Source: Roseovarius sp. | GTDB lineage: Bacteria; Pseudomonadota; Alphaproteobacteria; Rhodobacterales; Rhodobacteraceae | Direction of reading: 5' to 3' | DNA length: 64,000 nt | Assembly (NCBI RefSeq): GCF_030373445.1 | Contig: NZ_JAUCYU010000004.1 | Span: forward strand, 248,001 to 312,000 | Shown here: piece by piece, positions 25,303-34,682 of the stretch | Numbering within the stretch: the first letter of the stretch is position 1 | Layout: each line of letters begins with the position of its first letter | Made by a program: the position numbers and the translations under genes | Notes under the pieces: generated by a model | Told to the model about the DNA's origin: nothing | The model's database searches: none | What the model saw: only the letters and a program-made list of their open reading frames with translations

Positions 25303-25437
25303 GCCCCGCCGCCCGACGCTTTCCTGGGCCGAGGCCCCATGGCGAGGCGTTGAAATCCGCACGGGTTCCGACGTTCGGGGCATCGCCCCCTATTTCGCTT
25401 GCCCTTCGCGGATGAGCCGGGCAATCCTTGGCGCAAC

Positions 25438-26364
25438 ATGGAACTGGGTCCCTACATTCTTCTGGCCTCGCTCGAGGGTGCGGTCACGGCGGCGGTGCTT
25501 GCGCTGACGGCCGTGGGCCTCAGCCTCGTGTTCGGCGTGATGCGCGTCGTCAACATCGCGCATGGCGAGTTCTTCATGCTGGGCGCGGTGATCGCGTGGT
25601 TCGTGGCCCAGACGGTGGGCGGGCACCCGGCGCTGGGCTTCGTCGCGGCACTGGTGATCGCACCGCTTGTCGTCGGCGCCATCGCGGCGGCGGCGGACAT
25701 GACGATCCTGAAGCGGATCGACTATGACCCGGAGCGCACCATCGTCGCCACGATCGGCCTGCTTTACATCATCCAGCAGCTCACCCTGATGACCTACGGC
25801 CCCGAGGCGCGCCCGGTCGAGGCGCCGTTCAACCAGCGGCTTGCAATACCGTGGTTTGAATGGGGCGAGGAGGGGTTCGAATTCTACTTCCCCTGGGGCC
25901 TGTCGACCACGACCTACAAGCTGGCCGTGATCGGCGCGGCGGGCGTGGTTCTGGTGGGCGTCTGGCTGATGATGGCGCGCACCCGCATCGGCCTCCTGAT
26001 GCGCGCCACGCAGGCCGACCGTGACATGGCGCTGGCCTTCGGCATCCCGGTCGAGCGGGTCTATGCGCTGGTCTTCGGCATCGGTGCGGCGCTGGCGGCG
26101 CTGGCCGCCGTGCTGATCGTGCCGATCCAGCAGGCGCATTACCTGATGGGGGCCGACCCGCTGCTCCTGAGCTTCATCGTCGTCATCATCGGCGGGCTGG
26201 GCAGCCTGCCCGGCACGGTGGTCGCCGCCATCTTCATCGGGCTCAGCGACGGCATCATCTCGGTCTTCTTCTCGCCGACACTTGCCAAGATCCTCGCCAC
26301 CCTGCTGGTCGGCCTCGTGCTGGTCTTCCGTCCGCAGGGCCTGTTCGGGACGCGCGCGGCATGA
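25438..26364 (+). CDS. livH: Branched-chain-type ABC transporter permease LivH
   Basis: A 308-residue inner-membrane permease of the HAAT (LivH/UrtB) family with about eight hydrophobic helices. The family motif VNIAHGEFFMLGA lies near residue 38-50 and IGGLGSLPGTVVAA towards the end. The ATG at 25438 starts MELGPYILLASLEG; a TTG 13 codons upstream is possible, and no strong ribosome site distinguishes them. It overlaps livM by four bases. Substrates of this family include branched amino acids, urea, amides and aromatic acids; no periplasmic binding protein gene is in the cluster, so the ligand cannot be assigned. Confidence 0.92.
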   Translation: MELGPYILLASLEGAVTAAVLALTAVGLSLVFGVMRVVNIAHGEFFMLGAVIAWFVAQTVGGHPALGFVAALVIAPLVVGAIAAAADMTILKRIDYDPERTIVATIGLLYIIQQLTLMTYGPEARPVEAPFNQRLAIPWFEWGEEGFEFYFPWGLSTTTYKLAVIGAAGVVLVGVWLMMARTRIGLLMRATQADRDMALAFGIPVERVYALVFGIGAALAALAAVLIVPIQQAHYLMGADPLLLSFIVVIIGGLGSLPGTVVAAIFIGLSDGIISVFFSPTLAKILATLLVGLVLVFRPQGLFGTRAA

Positions 26365-27305
26365 GTGCCACGGCGAAGACCCTCACCCTGCATCTCGGCC
26401 TGCTGGCGGTGCTCTTCGCGCTGCAATTCGTGCTGCCCGCCTATCACCACGGAAACCTCGCCCGGATCATGGTGCTGGCAAGCTATGCCGTGGGGTACAA
26501 CATCCTCTTCGGCTATACCGGCCTGCTGAGCCTCGGCCACGCGCTGTTCTTCGCGGCGGGCATGTACGGCATGGGCCTGACCATCCAGTACGCGGGGTTC
26601 ACCCCCGCGCCCGCGTTGATCGTGGGCATCCTTGCCGGCGCGGTCGTGGCGGCGGCGCTGGCGCTTCTGGCACTGCGGACAACGGGCGTCGCCTTCCTGA
26701 TCGTGACGCTGATGTTCGCGCAGGCCGGGTACCTGACGATCCTCTATTTCGGCGAATACACCCGGGGCGACGAGGGCTTTGTCATCCAGGCTTTCGACCG
26801 GATGCTCTGGGGCATCGACCTCAGCAACCCCGAGAACCGCTATTTCGCCGCCTGGGGCCTCTTCGCCGTCTGCCTGCTGCTCTGCCTCCGCCTTGTCCGC
26901 GCGCCATTCGGCAAGACGCTGGTGGCGATCCGCGAGAACGAGGAACGGGTCAGGATGCTCGGCTACAACACCTTCGCGCACAAGTGGGGGGCGATGGTGA
27001 TCTCCGGCACGATCTCGGCGGCGGCGGGGGCGTTCTACGGGCTGCTCTTCGGCTATGCCGGGGCGACGTTTGCCAGCGTGCAGTACTCGATCTTCCCGCT
27101 GCTCTGGGTGCTGCTGGGGGGCGCGGGCACCGTGCTCGGCCCCTTCGTGGGCACGCTCTTCATGTTCTACCTGATCGACCTGAGTTCCGGCGTGACCACC
27201 GCCTACCTGCTGATCGTCGGCGTGGCGCTGGTGCTGCTGACGCTCTTCGCGCCGCAGGGCCTGACGGGCGAGCTGCGCCGCCGGGTCTGGAGGTGGTTGC
27301 CATGA
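26361..27305 (+). CDS. livM: Branched-chain-type ABC transporter permease LivM
   Basis: A 314-residue partner permease with the LivM signature FGYTGLLSLGHALFFAAGMYG near residues 50-70, the loop NEERVRMLGYNTFAHKW, and WVLLGGAGTVLGPFVGTLF before the last helices. It pairs with LivH to form the membrane channel. ATGA overlaps join it to livH upstream and livG downstream, so stoichiometric expression is expected. Length is normal for the family, without the large N-terminal extension of E. coli LivM. Confidence 0.93.
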   Translation: MSATAKTLTLHLGLLAVLFALQFVLPAYHHGNLARIMVLASYAVGYNILFGYTGLLSLGHALFFAAGMYGMGLTIQYAGFTPAPALIVGILAGAVVAAALALLALRTTGVAFLIVTLMFAQAGYLTILYFGEYTRGDEGFVIQAFDRMLWGIDLSNPENRYFAAWGLFAVCLLLCLRLVRAPFGKTLVAIRENEERVRMLGYNTFAHKWGAMVISGTISAAAGAFYGLLFGYAGATFASVQYSIFPLLWVLLGGAGTVLGPFVGTLFMFYLIDLSSGVTTAYLLIVGVALVLLTLFAPQGLTGELRRRVWRWLP

Positions 27306-28009
27306 CGCTGCTTTCGACACGCGGCCTGTCGAAGCATTTCGACGGGCTGAAGGCCGTAACGGGTGTCGATTTCGATCTGGAGGAGGGCGAGGTGCGCGCC
27401 CTGATCGGCCCGAACGGTGCCGGCAAGACGACGCTGGTGGGCATGATCTGCGGGCGCATTCCGCCGTCTTCCGGCACGGTGCAGTTCGACAGCGCCGACA
27501 TCACCGCGCTGCCTGCACATAAACGCATCCTGCGCGGCATGGCCTACACGTTCCAGATCACCTCCGTCTTCGCCCGCCTGCCCGCGGCAGAGAACGTGGC
27601 GCTGGCCGCCCGCCGCCGCCTTCAGGGCGACGCGGTCGACGAGGCCGTCGACGATGCCCTCAATCGCGTCGGCCTGCTCGACCGCCGCGACGAGGAGGCG
27701 GGCAACCTCAGCTATGGCCACCAGCGCCTTCTGGAAATCGCCATGGGCCTTGTCCAGCGCCCGCGCCTTCTGATTCTCGACGAGCCGACGCAAGGCCTTG
27801 CCGACAGCGAGATCGACGCCTTTAAGGCGCTGATCCGCGAGCTGTCCGCCGAGGCCACGATCCTGCTGATCGAGCACAACATGAGCGTGGTGATGGAAAC
27901 CGCCGACCGTGTCACCGTGCTCAATTTCGGCGAGGTGCTGGCAGAGGGGACGCCGCAGCAGATCCATGAAAACGACGCCGTGCAGGCGGCCTACCTGGGG
28001 ACGGGATGA
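27302..28009 (+). CDS. livG: Branched-chain-type ABC transporter ATPase LivG
   Basis: A 235-residue ABC ATPase: Walker A GPNGAGKTT (about 37-45), the family-typical YTFQITSVFARLPAAENVALA, signature LSYGHQRLLEIAMGL (LSYG form typical of LivG/UrtD) and Walker B LLILDEPTQGLAD. The LivG family energises import together with LivF. The ATG at 27302 overlaps the livM stop. The following livF begins on the base immediately after the stop. Confidence 0.94.
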   Translation: MTLLSTRGLSKHFDGLKAVTGVDFDLEEGEVRALIGPNGAGKTTLVGMICGRIPPSSGTVQFDSADITALPAHKRILRGMAYTFQITSVFARLPAAENVALAARRRLQGDAVDEAVDDALNRVGLLDRRDEEAGNLSYGHQRLLEIAMGLVQRPRLLILDEPTQGLADSEIDAFKALIRELSAEATILLIEHNMSVVMETADRVTVLNFGEVLAEGTPQQIHENDAVQAAYLGTG

Positions 28010-28705
28010 ATGCTGGAGCTTGATGCCGTCAACGCGGGCTATGGCCGGGCACAGGTGCTGCGGGACCTGTCGCTGAAGGTCGAAGCCGGTGAAATCCTCT
28101 GTCTCCTCGGCCGCAACGGGGCGGGCAAGACGACGACGATGCAGGCGATCATGGGGTTGCTGCCGCTGATGTCGGGCCGCGTGGTGCTGGACGGCACCGA
28201 AGTGAGCCGGTTGCCCCCGCACGAGGTGCCGCGCCACGGCATCGGCTACATTCCGCAGGGCAGGCGCCTCTTCTCCGGCCTCACCGTCGCGCAGAACCTC
28301 GAGATCGGCCTGCGCGTGCGCGGTTCCGGCAAGGACGTACTGGAAGAGGTGCTCGACCTTTTCCCCCGCCTGCGCGAGCGGATGGACCAGAAGGCGCAGA
28401 CCTTGTCGGGTGGCGAGCAGCAGATGCTGGCCACCGCCCGCGCGCTGTGCCTGCGGCCCAAGGCGCTGTTGCTCGACGAACCGACGGAGGGGCTCCAACC
28501 CTCGATGATCGAGGCGATCCGGCAGGTGATCGTCAAGATGCGCGCGGCAGGCGTGGCGATCCTGCTGGTGGAACAGCGGGTCGACGCGGTGCTGTCCGTG
28601 GCCGACCGGGTGGCCTTCATCGAGAACGGGCGCAACGGCGACGTGATGCCGGCCGAGGCGCTGCGGCAGGATCACAGCATCGTCGACCGCTACGTGGGCG
28701 TCTGA
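28010..28705 (+). CDS. livF: Branched-chain-type ABC transporter ATPase LivF
   Basis: A 231-residue ABC ATPase: Walker A GRNGAGKTTTMQAIMG, the LivF-specific IGYIPQGRRLFSGLTVAQNL, signature LSGGEQQMLATARAL and Walker B ALLLDEPTEGLQP. It completes the livHMGF set. A 139-base gap separates it from the FAD subunit gene, which has its own ribosome site, so the catabolic genes may be read through from here or have a separate promoter. Confidence 0.94.
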   Translation: MLELDAVNAGYGRAQVLRDLSLKVEAGEILCLLGRNGAGKTTTMQAIMGLLPLMSGRVVLDGTEVSRLPPHEVPRHGIGYIPQGRRLFSGLTVAQNLEIGLRVRGSGKDVLEEVLDLFPRLRERMDQKAQTLSGGEQQMLATARALCLRPKALLLDEPTEGLQPSMIEAIRQVIVKMRAAGVAILLVEQRVDAVLSVADRVAFIENGRNGDVMPAEALRQDHSIVDRYVGV

Positions 28706-28844
28706 CCGCGGGGCGCGCGCAGGTGAAGGACTTCGGTTAATCTTTGGGCACATAAGGCGTGCCACGGCGCGATCTTGTCTTTGTGTTGACTGTCTTTCGC
28801 GGGTGCCGCACCATCCGGCCAGCAACACGAACAGGGAGAGACAC

Positions 28845-29696
28845 GTGGCCGCCTATCACCGGCCCGATACGCTGCAGGGCGCGCTGGACGTGCTGGCGGA
28901 GAGGCCGGTCACGATCGCCGCGGGCTGCACCGACCTGTTCCCGGCCACGCAGGGGCGCACGCTGACCGGGCCGGTGCTGGATATCACCGGCATTGCCGGG
29001 CTTCGGGGGATCAAGCGCGAGGAGGGCGGGTTCCGGATCGGCGCCACGACGAGCTGGACAGACGTGATCCGGGCCGAGTTGCCGCCGGCGTTCGACATGC
29101 TGAAACAGGCCGCGCGCGAGGTGGGGTCGGTCCAGATCCAGAATTCCGGCACGGTTGCCGGAAATATCTGCAACGCCTCTCCCGCCGCCGACGGGATGCC
29201 CTGCCTGGCGGCGCTGGATGCGGAGGTAGAGATCGCCTCCGCCAAGAACACGCGCACGCTCCCCCTTTTACACTTTGTTAACGGTCCGCGCCGAACGGCG
29301 CTTGAACCGGGCGAGCTGGTCACTGCCATCACAATTCCCGAAAAGGCCACCCGCGGCACCTCCCGCTTCCTGAAGCTCGGCGCGCGGAAATACCTCGTGA
29401 TCTCCATCGCCATGGTCGCCGTGCGTCTGGATATCGAGGGCGGCACCGTCCGCGATGCCGGGCTCGCGGTGGGCGCCTGCAGCGCCGTGGCGACCCGCTT
29501 GACGGACCTCGAAGCCACCCTCGCCGGCCAGCCCTCCTCTGGTCTTTCGCAGCACATCACGGACGCCGCCGTCGCCGCCGCCCTGTCGCCCATCGACGAT
29601 ATCCGCGCCGACGGCCCGTACCGCGCCCATGCCGCCGCCGAACTGCTGCGCCGGGCCGTGGATGACCTCACCCAACCGGCAAGGGCCGCCGCATGA
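28845..29696 (+). CDS. FAD-binding subunit of a molybdenum hydroxylase (CoxM/XdhB-like)
   Basis: A 283-residue FAD-domain protein of the xanthine dehydrogenase/CO dehydrogenase medium-subunit family. It passes electrons from the iron-sulfur clusters to its flavin and on to an acceptor. FAD-binding motifs are TIAAGCTDLFP (about 25-35; the AGGTDL-type loop) and the QIQNSGTVAGNICNASPAADG segment (TxGGN-type loop) near 102-122. The start is a GTG at 28845, preceded by AGGGAGAG; it gives the normal N-terminus AAYHRPDTLQ. It overlaps the next gene by four bases (ATGA). Confidence 0.9.
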   Translation: MAAYHRPDTLQGALDVLAERPVTIAAGCTDLFPATQGRTLTGPVLDITGIAGLRGIKREEGGFRIGATTSWTDVIRAELPPAFDMLKQAAREVGSVQIQNSGTVAGNICNASPAADGMPCLAALDAEVEIASAKNTRTLPLLHFVNGPRRTALEPGELVTAITIPEKATRGTSRFLKLGARKYLVISIAMVAVRLDIEGGTVRDAGLAVGACSAVATRLTDLEATLAGQPSSGLSQHITDAAVAAALSPIDDIRADGPYRAHAAAELLRRAVDDLTQPARAAA

Positions 29697-32386
29697 ACCG
29701 CGCCACCGCCACCATATCCCTCACCGTCAACGGCGACCCGGTCACGCTGCCCGCCGACCCCTCCCGCCGCCTGTCCGAGGTGCTGCGCGAAGGGCTTGGC
29801 CTGCGCGGCACAAAGGTGGGCTGCGACGCGGGGGATTGCGGGGCCTGCACGGTGCTGCTCGATGGCGCCCCGGTCTGCGCTTGCCTGACGCCGCTGGCCC
29901 AGGCGGGGGGGCGCGACGTTCAGACGGTCGAGGGGTTGCAGGCCACCGCGCTGCAACAGGCCTTCCTCCGCCACGGCGCCGCCCAATGTGGCATCTGCAC
30001 GCCGGGTATGCTGATGACCGCCACCGCCTTCCTTCAGGAGCGGCCCGAGCCGACACGGGCCGAGGCCCAGGAAGCCCTCGGCGGCGTGCTCTGCCGCTGC
30101 ACCGGCTATACCAAGATCATCGACGCGGTGCTCGACGCCGCCCCCGGCGCGCCCGCGCAGATGCCCGAAGCGGGCCATGCGGTCGGCGCGCGGGTCGAAC
30201 GCCTCGACGGCGGCCCCAAGGTGGCCGGCACCGAGATCTACGGCGCCGATGCCTGCCCAGAGCATACGCTGCTGGTCCGCGCCGTCCGGGCGCCGTCCGC
30301 CCCCGCGACATTCACCCTCGGCGATATCGAGACGTGGCGCGCCGCCCAGCCCGGCGAGGTGCATGTCTTCACCGCAAGCGACATTCCCGGCGCCAATATC
30401 TTCGGCACCATCCCGCCCTTCGCCGACCAGCCCGCGCTGGCCGAGGATCGCGCCCGCCTGCGGGGCGAGGCCGTGGCGCTGGTGGCGGGCGAGGCCGGGG
30501 TCATCGAGGCGCTCGACCTTACGACTTTCCCGATAACCTGGCAGGAGGCGGATGCCGGCGCGCCCGTGCACGACAACCGCCCCGACAACCTGCTGATTGC
30601 CGGCGTGGTCCGGCGCGGCGATGCCGAGGCCGCGCTGGCCAATGCCGTTCACGTGGCCGAGGCGCAGGCCGAGACCCCCTATATCGAGCACGCCTATATC
30701 GAGCCCGAGGCCGGGGTGGCATGGCTGGAAGGCGACACGCTGGTCATACAGGCCTGTACGCAGGCGCCGGTGATGGACCGTGACGATACCGCCCGCGTCC
30801 TCGGCCTCGACCCGCATAAACTGCGTATCATCCCGGCGGCAGCGGGCGGCGGGTTCGGCTCCAAGCTCGACCTCTCCCTGCAACCGCTCATCGGCCTCGT
30901 CGCCCTGAAGACGGGCCGCCCGGCCCGCATGATCTACACCCGCGCCGAATCCATGGCCTCGACCACCAAGCGCCACCCGGCGAGGATGTCGGGCCGCGCC
31001 GGGGTGGATGCCGAGGGGCGGGTCACCGGCATGATCTTCGACGGCGATTTCAACACCGGTGCCTATGCCAGCTGGGGCCCGACGGTGGCCGGCCGCGTGC
31101 CGGTCCATGCCTCCGGCCCCTATTACACGCCCAACTACGCCGCCGAGGCGCGGGCGATCCATTCCTACCAGCCGATCTCCGGCGCGTTCCGAGGCTTCGG
31201 CGTGCCACAGGCGGCAATCCTGCAGGAGGCGCTCTACGACGACCTCGCCATGAAGGCCGGGCTCGACCGCCTCGCCTTCCGCCGGCTGAACGCCCTGCAG
31301 GACGGGCAATCGACGGTCTGCGGGCAGGTGCTGCACGGTGTCGGCATCGCGGCCTGCCTCGATGCTCTGAAAGGGCCGTGGGAAGCGGCGCTGGCCAGTG
31401 CCGACATGGCCAACGCGGAAGGCGGTCGATTCCGGCATGGTGTCGGTGTTGCCTCCTGCTGGTACGGCTGCGGCAATACCGGCCTGCCCAATCCCTCGAC
31501 CATCCGCGTCGGCATCACCGCCAAGGGCGAGCTCATCCTGCACCAGGGCGCCACCGATATCGGGCAGGGCTCCAACACCGTCATCACCCAGATATGCGCC
31601 GATGCGCTGGGTCTGCCGGTGGGGCAGTTCCGCCTGATCGGGCCGGATACCGGCCTGACACCCGATTGCGGCAAGACCTCCGCCTCGCGCCAGACCTACG
31701 TGACCGGCAAGGCGGCGCTGCTGGCGGGGCAGGCGCTCAGGGGCCGTATCCTCGCGCTCAGCAACATGGCCGAGGATGCCCGGATCACCCTTGTCGGCGA
31801 AACGCTCACCGTCACCGACGACCGGGGCGAGCGCCAGGTCGCGCTGCGCGACCTGACCCCTGACGGCCATGGCTATGTCCTCGCAGCCGAGGAAACCTAC
31901 GACCCGCCCACCAGCCCGCTTGACGAGAACGGGCAGGGCAGCCCTTATGCCGTCTATGGCTTCGGGGCGCAGATGGCGGAACTGACGGTCGATGTGCACC
32001 TGGGCATCGTGAGGGTCACCCGCATCACCGCCGCCCATGACCTCGGGCGCGTCATCAACCCGCTGCTGGCCGAGGGGCAGGTGGAGGGCGGCGTGGCGCA
32101 GGGGCTGGGCCTCGCGCTGATGGAGGAATACATCCCCGGCCGCACCGAGAACCTGCACGACTACCTGATCCCCACCACCGGCGACATGCCCGAGGTGAAA
32201 TCGATCTTCGTCGAGGTGCCCGACCCGGAAGGGCCGATGGGGCTGAAGGGGCTGGGCGAGCATGTGCTGATCCCGACGGCGCCGGCCATCCTCAACGCCA
32301 TTCGCCACGCGACCGGCGCGAAAGTCACCAAGCTGCCCGCCCTGCCGCACCGGGTTTTGGCCGCGATCCGCGAGGCGCAAGAATGA
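29693..32386 (+). CDS. Molybdopterin hydroxylase with N-terminal [2Fe-2S] domain fused to the molybdenum subunit
   Basis: An 897-residue fusion of two xanthine-oxidase-family subunits. Residues 1-160 bind two [2Fe-2S] clusters: Cys44, 49, 52 and 64 form the plant-type site, followed by QCGIC and CRCTGYTKI. Residues about 170-897 are the molybdopterin cytosine dinucleotide-type catalytic subunit, with GGGFGSK, FRGFGVPQ, the QGATDIGQG loop and the catalytic Glu in KGLGEHVL. Such enzymes hydroxylate N-heterocycles or aldehydes with water-derived oxygen. The neighbouring 6-hydroxynicotinate-reductase-like gene favours an aromatic N-heterocycle as substrate. Confidence 0.9.
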   Translation: MNRATATISLTVNGDPVTLPADPSRRLSEVLREGLGLRGTKVGCDAGDCGACTVLLDGAPVCACLTPLAQAGGRDVQTVEGLQATALQQAFLRHGAAQCGICTPGMLMTATAFLQERPEPTRAEAQEALGGVLCRCTGYTKIIDAVLDAAPGAPAQMPEAGHAVGARVERLDGGPKVAGTEIYGADACPEHTLLVRAVRAPSAPATFTLGDIETWRAAQPGEVHVFTASDIPGANIFGTIPPFADQPALAEDRARLRGEAVALVAGEAGVIEALDLTTFPITWQEADAGAPVHDNRPDNLLIAGVVRRGDAEAALANAVHVAEAQAETPYIEHAYIEPEAGVAWLEGDTLVIQACTQAPVMDRDDTARVLGLDPHKLRIIPAAAGGGFGSKLDLSLQPLIGLVALKTGRPARMIYTRAESMASTTKRHPARMSGRAGVDAEGRVTGMIFDGDFNTGAYASWGPTVAGRVPVHASGPYYTPNYAAEARAIHSYQPISGAFRGFGVPQAAILQEALYDDLAMKAGLDRLAFRRLNALQDGQSTVCGQVLHGVGIAACLDALKGPWEAALASADMANAEGGRFRHGVGVASCWYGCGNTGLPNPSTIRVGITAKGELILHQGATDIGQGSNTVITQICADALGLPVGQFRLIGPDTGLTPDCGKTSASRQTYVTGKAALLAGQALRGRILALSNMAEDARITLVGETLTVTDDRGERQVALRDLTPDGHGYVLAAEETYDPPTSPLDENGQGSPYAVYGFGAQMAELTVDVHLGIVRVTRITAAHDLGRVINPLLAEGQVEGGVAQGLGLALMEEYIPGRTENLHDYLIPTTGDMPEVKSIFVEVPDPEGPMGLKGLGEHVLIPTAPAILNAIRHATGAKVTKLPALPHRVLAAIREAQE

Positions 32387-33840
32387 CCGAAAAGCGCAGG
32401 CAGACCGAGGAGAAGATCCGCTGCGACGCCTGCCCCGTCATGTGCTACATCGCCGAGGGCAAGGTCGGCGCCTGCGACCGTTATGCCAACGAGGACGGGC
32501 GCATCGTGCGATGCGATCCGATCACCATATTGCACCGCCGGGTCGAGCAGGGCGGCGAGATCCGGCCCTTCCTTGCGACGGAGTGGGACGGGCAGGTTCT
32601 GGCGGGGGACGACGTGTTCGTCTCGGGCGTGGGCTCCGGCACCACCTACCCGGATTACAAGCCCGCCCCCTTCATCGTCAGCCGCGAGGTCGAGGGCGCC
32701 GATTTCATCACCGTGGTGACCGAGGCAATCTTCTCCTATTGCGGGGTGAAGGTGAAGATCGACACCGACCGCCACCTCGGCTACGAGGCCGCGACCGTGC
32801 GCGCCGAGGGCGAGGCGATCGGGCATGTCACCACGTCGGAATACGGCTCGCAGATGCTGTCGCTGGGCGGGGTCGAACACCTGACCGGGGGCAGCAAGGC
32901 GGAAGGGCGCGTGACCTGTGATGCGCTGCTGCGGCTCTGCAATCGCGAGGCGGTGGAACTGACCATCGACGATGGCGCCACGGTCGAGGTGCAGGCGGGG
33001 CAGCCGCCGGTCGTCGACGGCAACCGGGAAGAGCGGATGCGCGTCGGCTGCGGCTCGGCCACGATCGGCATGTTCGCCTCGCAATGGCACGGGTTGGTCG
33101 ACGAGGTGGTGGTGGTCGACGACCACATCACCGGCGTGGTCAGCGAGCACCAGGCGGGCAAGGTGCTGGACTGGCCCGATACCGGGATCCGCATCAAGGG
33201 CCGTCGCTCCACCCCCGGCCGGTATTTCCAGGTGGCGCAGCCGGGGCGCGGCTGGGGCGGGACGGATATCGAGGATCCGCTGACCATCCTCAATCCGTGG
33301 CTGGCCAAGAAGGGCGCGCGGCCGGGCCTGACCCTGCTGATGGTCTCCACCACGGGCGAGCAATACGGCTACTACGTGCTCGACGACGATCTCGAACCAC
33401 GGGCGGCCCCCTTGCCGGATGCGCTCAGACCGTCTGTCGACCTGATTGCCGAGAATTGCGAACCGGCGCTGTGCACGGTGATGTTCCAGGCGGGGGCGGG
33501 CGGATCACTGCGCTCGGGGGTGACGAAGAACCCGGTGCAACTGACCCGTTCCGTGCAGGCGTTGAAAACCCATGTGACCTGTGGCGGCGCGCCGGTCTAT
33601 GTCTGGCCGGGCGGGGGGATCACGCTGATGGTGGACGTGACCAAGATGCCCGACGGCTCTTTCGGCTACGTCCCCACCCCGGCACTGGTGGCGCCGCTGG
33701 AATTCACGCTGGAGCGCGAGCATTACCGCGCGCTGGGCGGGCATGACGCGCAGGTGCGCAGCGTGGCCGACGTACTCGCGAAAGGCGGAGAATACGGCGC
33801 GGCCTTCCGCGCGGTGCGCGACACGCGGGGGCGGGGCTGA
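32383..33840 (+). CDS. 6-hydroxynicotinate reductase-like iron-sulfur protein
   Basis: A 485-residue protein resembling the family annotated as 6-hydroxynicotinate reductase after the Eubacterium barkeri nicotinate-fermentation enzyme, which reduces 6-hydroxynicotinate to 1,4,5,6-tetrahydro-6-oxonicotinate with ferredoxin. The N-terminus has a C-x2-C-x3-C-x9-C cluster (Cys14, 17, 21, 31) fit for a [4Fe-4S] centre. The rest has many glycine-rich turns (VGSGTTYPDYKPAPFIV, GCGSATIGMF, VWPGGGITLMVDV). It overlaps the hydroxylase gene by ATGA and the next by one base. A hydroxylation-then-reduction pathway is suggested by the pairing; the substrate is inferred. Confidence 0.8.
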   Translation: MTEKRRQTEEKIRCDACPVMCYIAEGKVGACDRYANEDGRIVRCDPITILHRRVEQGGEIRPFLATEWDGQVLAGDDVFVSGVGSGTTYPDYKPAPFIVSREVEGADFITVVTEAIFSYCGVKVKIDTDRHLGYEAATVRAEGEAIGHVTTSEYGSQMLSLGGVEHLTGGSKAEGRVTCDALLRLCNREAVELTIDDGATVEVQAGQPPVVDGNREERMRVGCGSATIGMFASQWHGLVDEVVVVDDHITGVVSEHQAGKVLDWPDTGIRIKGRRSTPGRYFQVAQPGRGWGGTDIEDPLTILNPWLAKKGARPGLTLLMVSTTGEQYGYYVLDDDLEPRAAPLPDALRPSVDLIAENCEPALCTVMFQAGAGGSLRSGVTKNPVQLTRSVQALKTHVTCGGAPVYVWPGGGITLMVDVTKMPDGSFGYVPTPALVAPLEFTLEREHYRALGGHDAQVRSVADVLAKGGEYGAAFRAVRDTRGRG

Positions 33841-34682
33841 TGTCCGGCGCCCAGATCACCTTCCTGCCCGATGAGCGGCGGCTGCACCTGCATCACGGGC
33901 CGATCGACATGATCGCCGATGTGACCGGGCCGGGGAGAGAATCGGCGCTGGAGCGCGCGGCCAAGCGGTTCGAGACGCTGCTGGAGGAACTGGCCGCCGA
34001 ACTGCCGCGGCTGCGGTCGCGATGGGGCAAGATGCCGGAGGGAGAAACCGCCCGGCGCATGGTGCAGGCAACCTTTCCCTTCGCCTCGATGTTCATCACC
34101 CCGATGGCGGCGGTGGCCGGCGCCGGAGCGGAGACCATCCTGGCCGCCATCTGCGAAGGCGAGGGCGTGGACAAGGCCTATGTCAACAACGGCGGCGACG
34201 TGGCGTTCTACCTGGCGAAAGGCCAGCAGATGCAGGCGGCCGTGGCCTCGCCCACCGGCGGCTCGATTAATATCCGGCGACGCGACCCGATCCGGGGCAT
34301 TGCCACCTCGGGGCGTGGCGGGCGGAGCTATTCGCTCGGCATCGCCGACAGCGTCACCGTGCTGGCGCGCTCTGCCGCGCTGGCCGACGCCGCGGCGACG
34401 CTGCTGGCCAACGCGGTCGACCTGCCGGGGCACCCGTCCGTGATCCGCTCGCCCGCCAGCGAGCTTTCCCCCGACAGCGACCTGGGCGACACGCCCGTCA
34501 CCACCGACGTGGGGCCGCTGACCGACAGCGAGATCACCACGGCCCTTGCCGCCGGCGCCGCGCTGGCCGATACCTTCCACGCCCGCGGCCTGATCCAGGG
34601 CGCGCTTCTCAGCCTCAGCGGCGTCGTCCGCGGCCTCGGGCCACAGCTTCTGCCCCACATGAAAGACCCTGCCCATGCCTGA
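33840..34682 (+). CDS. UPF0280 family protein (ApbE-like fold)
   Basis: A 280-residue member of UPF0280, a family placed near the ApbE (FAD:protein FMN transferase) superfamily. It has GAGAETILAAICEGEGVDKAY, YVNNGGDVAFYL, then PIRGIATSGRGGRSYSLGIADSVTVLA, and ADAAATLLANAV, which echo the NxGGD, GxATSG and DAxATA landmarks of ApbE. The start overlaps the previous stop by one base (TGATG). A plausible job is flavin attachment or flavin-related maturation of one of the cluster's redox proteins, but no activity is established for this branch. Confidence 0.8.
   Translation: MSGAQITFLPDERRLHLHHGPIDMIADVTGPGRESALERAAKRFETLLEELAAELPRLRSRWGKMPEGETARRMVQATFPFASMFITPMAAVAGAGAETILAAICEGEGVDKAYVNNGGDVAFYLAKGQQMQAAVASPTGGSINIRRRDPIRGIATSGRGGRSYSLGIADSVTVLARSAALADAAATLLANAVDLPGHPSVIRSPASELSPDSDLGDTPVTTDVGPLTDSEITTALAAGAALADTFHARGLIQGALLSLSGVVRGLGPQLLPHMKDPAHA

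Noticed and set aside
25438-28705. Calling livHMGF a leucine/isoleucine/valine importer
   Set aside because: There is no binding protein in the cluster and the downstream catabolic genes point to another ligand, so only the transporter family is stated.
28856-32380. 1174-codon minus-strand frame opposite the molybdenum hydroxylase genes
   Set aside because: Same shadow effect of high-GC coding sequence; the plus strand carries all cofactor motifs.
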